Source of the DNA: Bacteroidales bacterium
Lineage (GTDB): Bacteria; Bacteroidota; Bacteroidia; Bacteroidales; JAFGXI01
DNA: 34,384 nucleotides
Reading direction: 5' to 3'
NCBI GenBank assembly: GCA_027064025.1
Contig: JAMOQL010000064.1
Span: 24,001-58,384, forward strand
The notes under the pieces were generated by a model. It saw only the letters and a program-made list of their open reading frames with translations, had not been told where the DNA came from and did not search any database. A program made the position numbers and the translations under genes. Below are positions 34,038-34,384 of the stretch, piece by piece. Position 1 is the first letter of the stretch; every line of letters starts with the position of its first letter.

Positions 34038-34283
34038 TTAATCGTTGTATTTAATAATATCTTTAATAGCTAAATATACAGCCAAAAAGACAGAAATAAT
34101 TGATAAACTCAAAGTAAAAATGGGAAAACTAAAATCGAAATATTGATCAATTTTCAAACCTCCAAAAGCTCCTATGGTAATAATAACACCCATTTGCAAA
34201 GCCATAGTAGAATATTTGGCATAAGCATTTAGTTTTTGTTTAGGCTTTTCAACAAGTTGCTTGGTCTGTTTCTTTTTTGGCAA
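34038..34283 (-). CDS. atpZ: AtpZ/AtpI-family ATP synthase accessory protein
   Basis: An 81-residue membrane protein of the ATPase_gene1 (AtpZ) family with two helices (MALQMGVIITIGAFGGLKID and LSLSIISVFLAVYLAI) flanking QYFDFSFPIFT. Family proteins assist F-type ATP synthase assembly and, with AtpI, magnesium uptake. The start is a TTG (codon at 34283), 10 bases after the bactofilin stop: the only later ATG (M27) would cut off part of the conserved YAKYS segment. The N-terminal 25 residues are Lys/Gln-rich (PKKKQTKQLVEKPKQK), a common cytoplasmic tail. Co-transcribed with bactofilin and the AtpI-position gene. Confidence 0.82.
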   Translation of the reverse strand: MPKKKQTKQLVEKPKQKLNAYAKYSTMALQMGVIITIGAFGGLKIDQYFDFSFPIFTLSLSIISVFLAVYLAIKDIIKYND

Positions 34284-34293
34284 GTCTTAAAAT

Positions 34294-34384
34294 TTATTTT
34301 TTAACGAATTTCTCAGCTTCTTTAGACATTTTACAAGTTCCTGTAAAAATAGCTCCTGGCTCCACCGATAATTGTTTTGTAACT
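34294..34384 (-). CDS. Bactofilin (polymer-forming cytoskeletal protein), C-terminal fragment
   Basis: Only the last 29 codons are in the window: KQLSVEPGAIFTGTCKMSKE, then AEKFVKK and stop. The LSVEPGAxFxGxC pattern is the end of the bactofilin beta-helix core, a self-assembling cytoskeletal protein used in shape or envelope functions. The frame is open to the window edge, so the gene continues upstream. In Bacteroidota a bactofilin gene commonly precedes AtpZ, which supports the call. The stop lies 10 bases before the AtpZ start. Confidence 0.72.
   Translation of the reverse strand, partial: VTKQLSVEPGAIFTGTCKMSKEAEKFVKK

Noticed and set aside
1-34384. CRISPR arrays, tRNA/rRNA genes, transposases, integrases
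   Set aside because: No regularly spaced repeats, no cloverleaf or rRNA-like stretches and no recombinase-like reading frames were seen.

Overview
This window looks like a stretch of chromosome from a low-GC member of the Bacteroidota, possibly a marine Bacteroidales/Marinilabiliales-type organism (lineage below phylum is a guess). The support is: a type IX secretion (T9SS) C-terminal domain and the remains of another; repeated matches to the Bacteroidota promoter element TAnnTTTG, some with an upstream TTG about 17-20 nt away; menaquinone synthesis by the futalosine route (MqnC); LptF/G, LpxH and lipoproteins of a Gram-negative envelope; and the AtpZ/bactofilin gene neighbourhood. Almost everything is core or shell genome. 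I see no rRNA, tRNA, CRISPR array, prophage, insertion sequence or integron.

Layout. 1-2966 (+): NhaC antiporter (cut by the window edge), UbiX flavin prenyltransferase and a family 2 glycosyltransferase. 3161-3472 (+): a small ArsR regulator converging on the next block. 10770-3514 (-): a tight five-gene run of FabK/nitronate monooxygenase-like flavoprotein, catalytic M16 peptidase, non-catalytic M16 partner, T9SS type B secreted protein and the Rel/SpoT alarmone enzyme. 12837-10904 (-): mqnC and lpxH. 12838-13609 holds a decayed T9SS cargo gene and a strong hairpin. 13610-14785 (+) thiolase and 15988-14864 (-) Mrp ATPase converge on a perfect palindrome. 17145-16207 (-) flippase-like membrane protein diverges from 17218-17982 (+) rsmA, followed by an M13 metallopeptidase lipoprotein. 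23611-20209 (-): tgt, lptF/G-type permease and a beta-barrel-like protein with an uncharacterised C-terminal region. 23920-25110 (+) isocitrate/isopropylmalate dehydrogenase and 27091-25190 (-) dnaK converge on a bidirectional terminator. 28679-27477 (-) lipoprotein diverges from 28840-30379 (+) panB and an RluA-type pseudouridine synthase. 30483-32500 (+): DUF1858-like small protein, hisS, rpmE2. 33505-32579 (-): patatin phospholipase. 34384-33630 (-): bactofilin tail, AtpZ and an AtpI-position membrane protein.

How the genes fit together: several serve the envelope (LpxH for lipid A, LptF/G-type export, flippase-like protein, glycosyltransferase, secreted and lipoprotein peptidases, T9SS cargo). 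Others serve translation (RsmA, Tgt, RluA-type enzyme, HisRS, L31) and cofactors (UbiX, MqnC, PanB, Mrp). No convincing new defence or mobile system is present. The points most worth checking are a Tgt without its zinc cysteines, a sigma-54-like promoter with an upstream palindrome before dnaK, the five-gene run that ends in the alarmone enzyme, the decayed T9SS gene, the two-part beta-barrel protein, and ATP-synthase accessory genes that are not followed by atpB.
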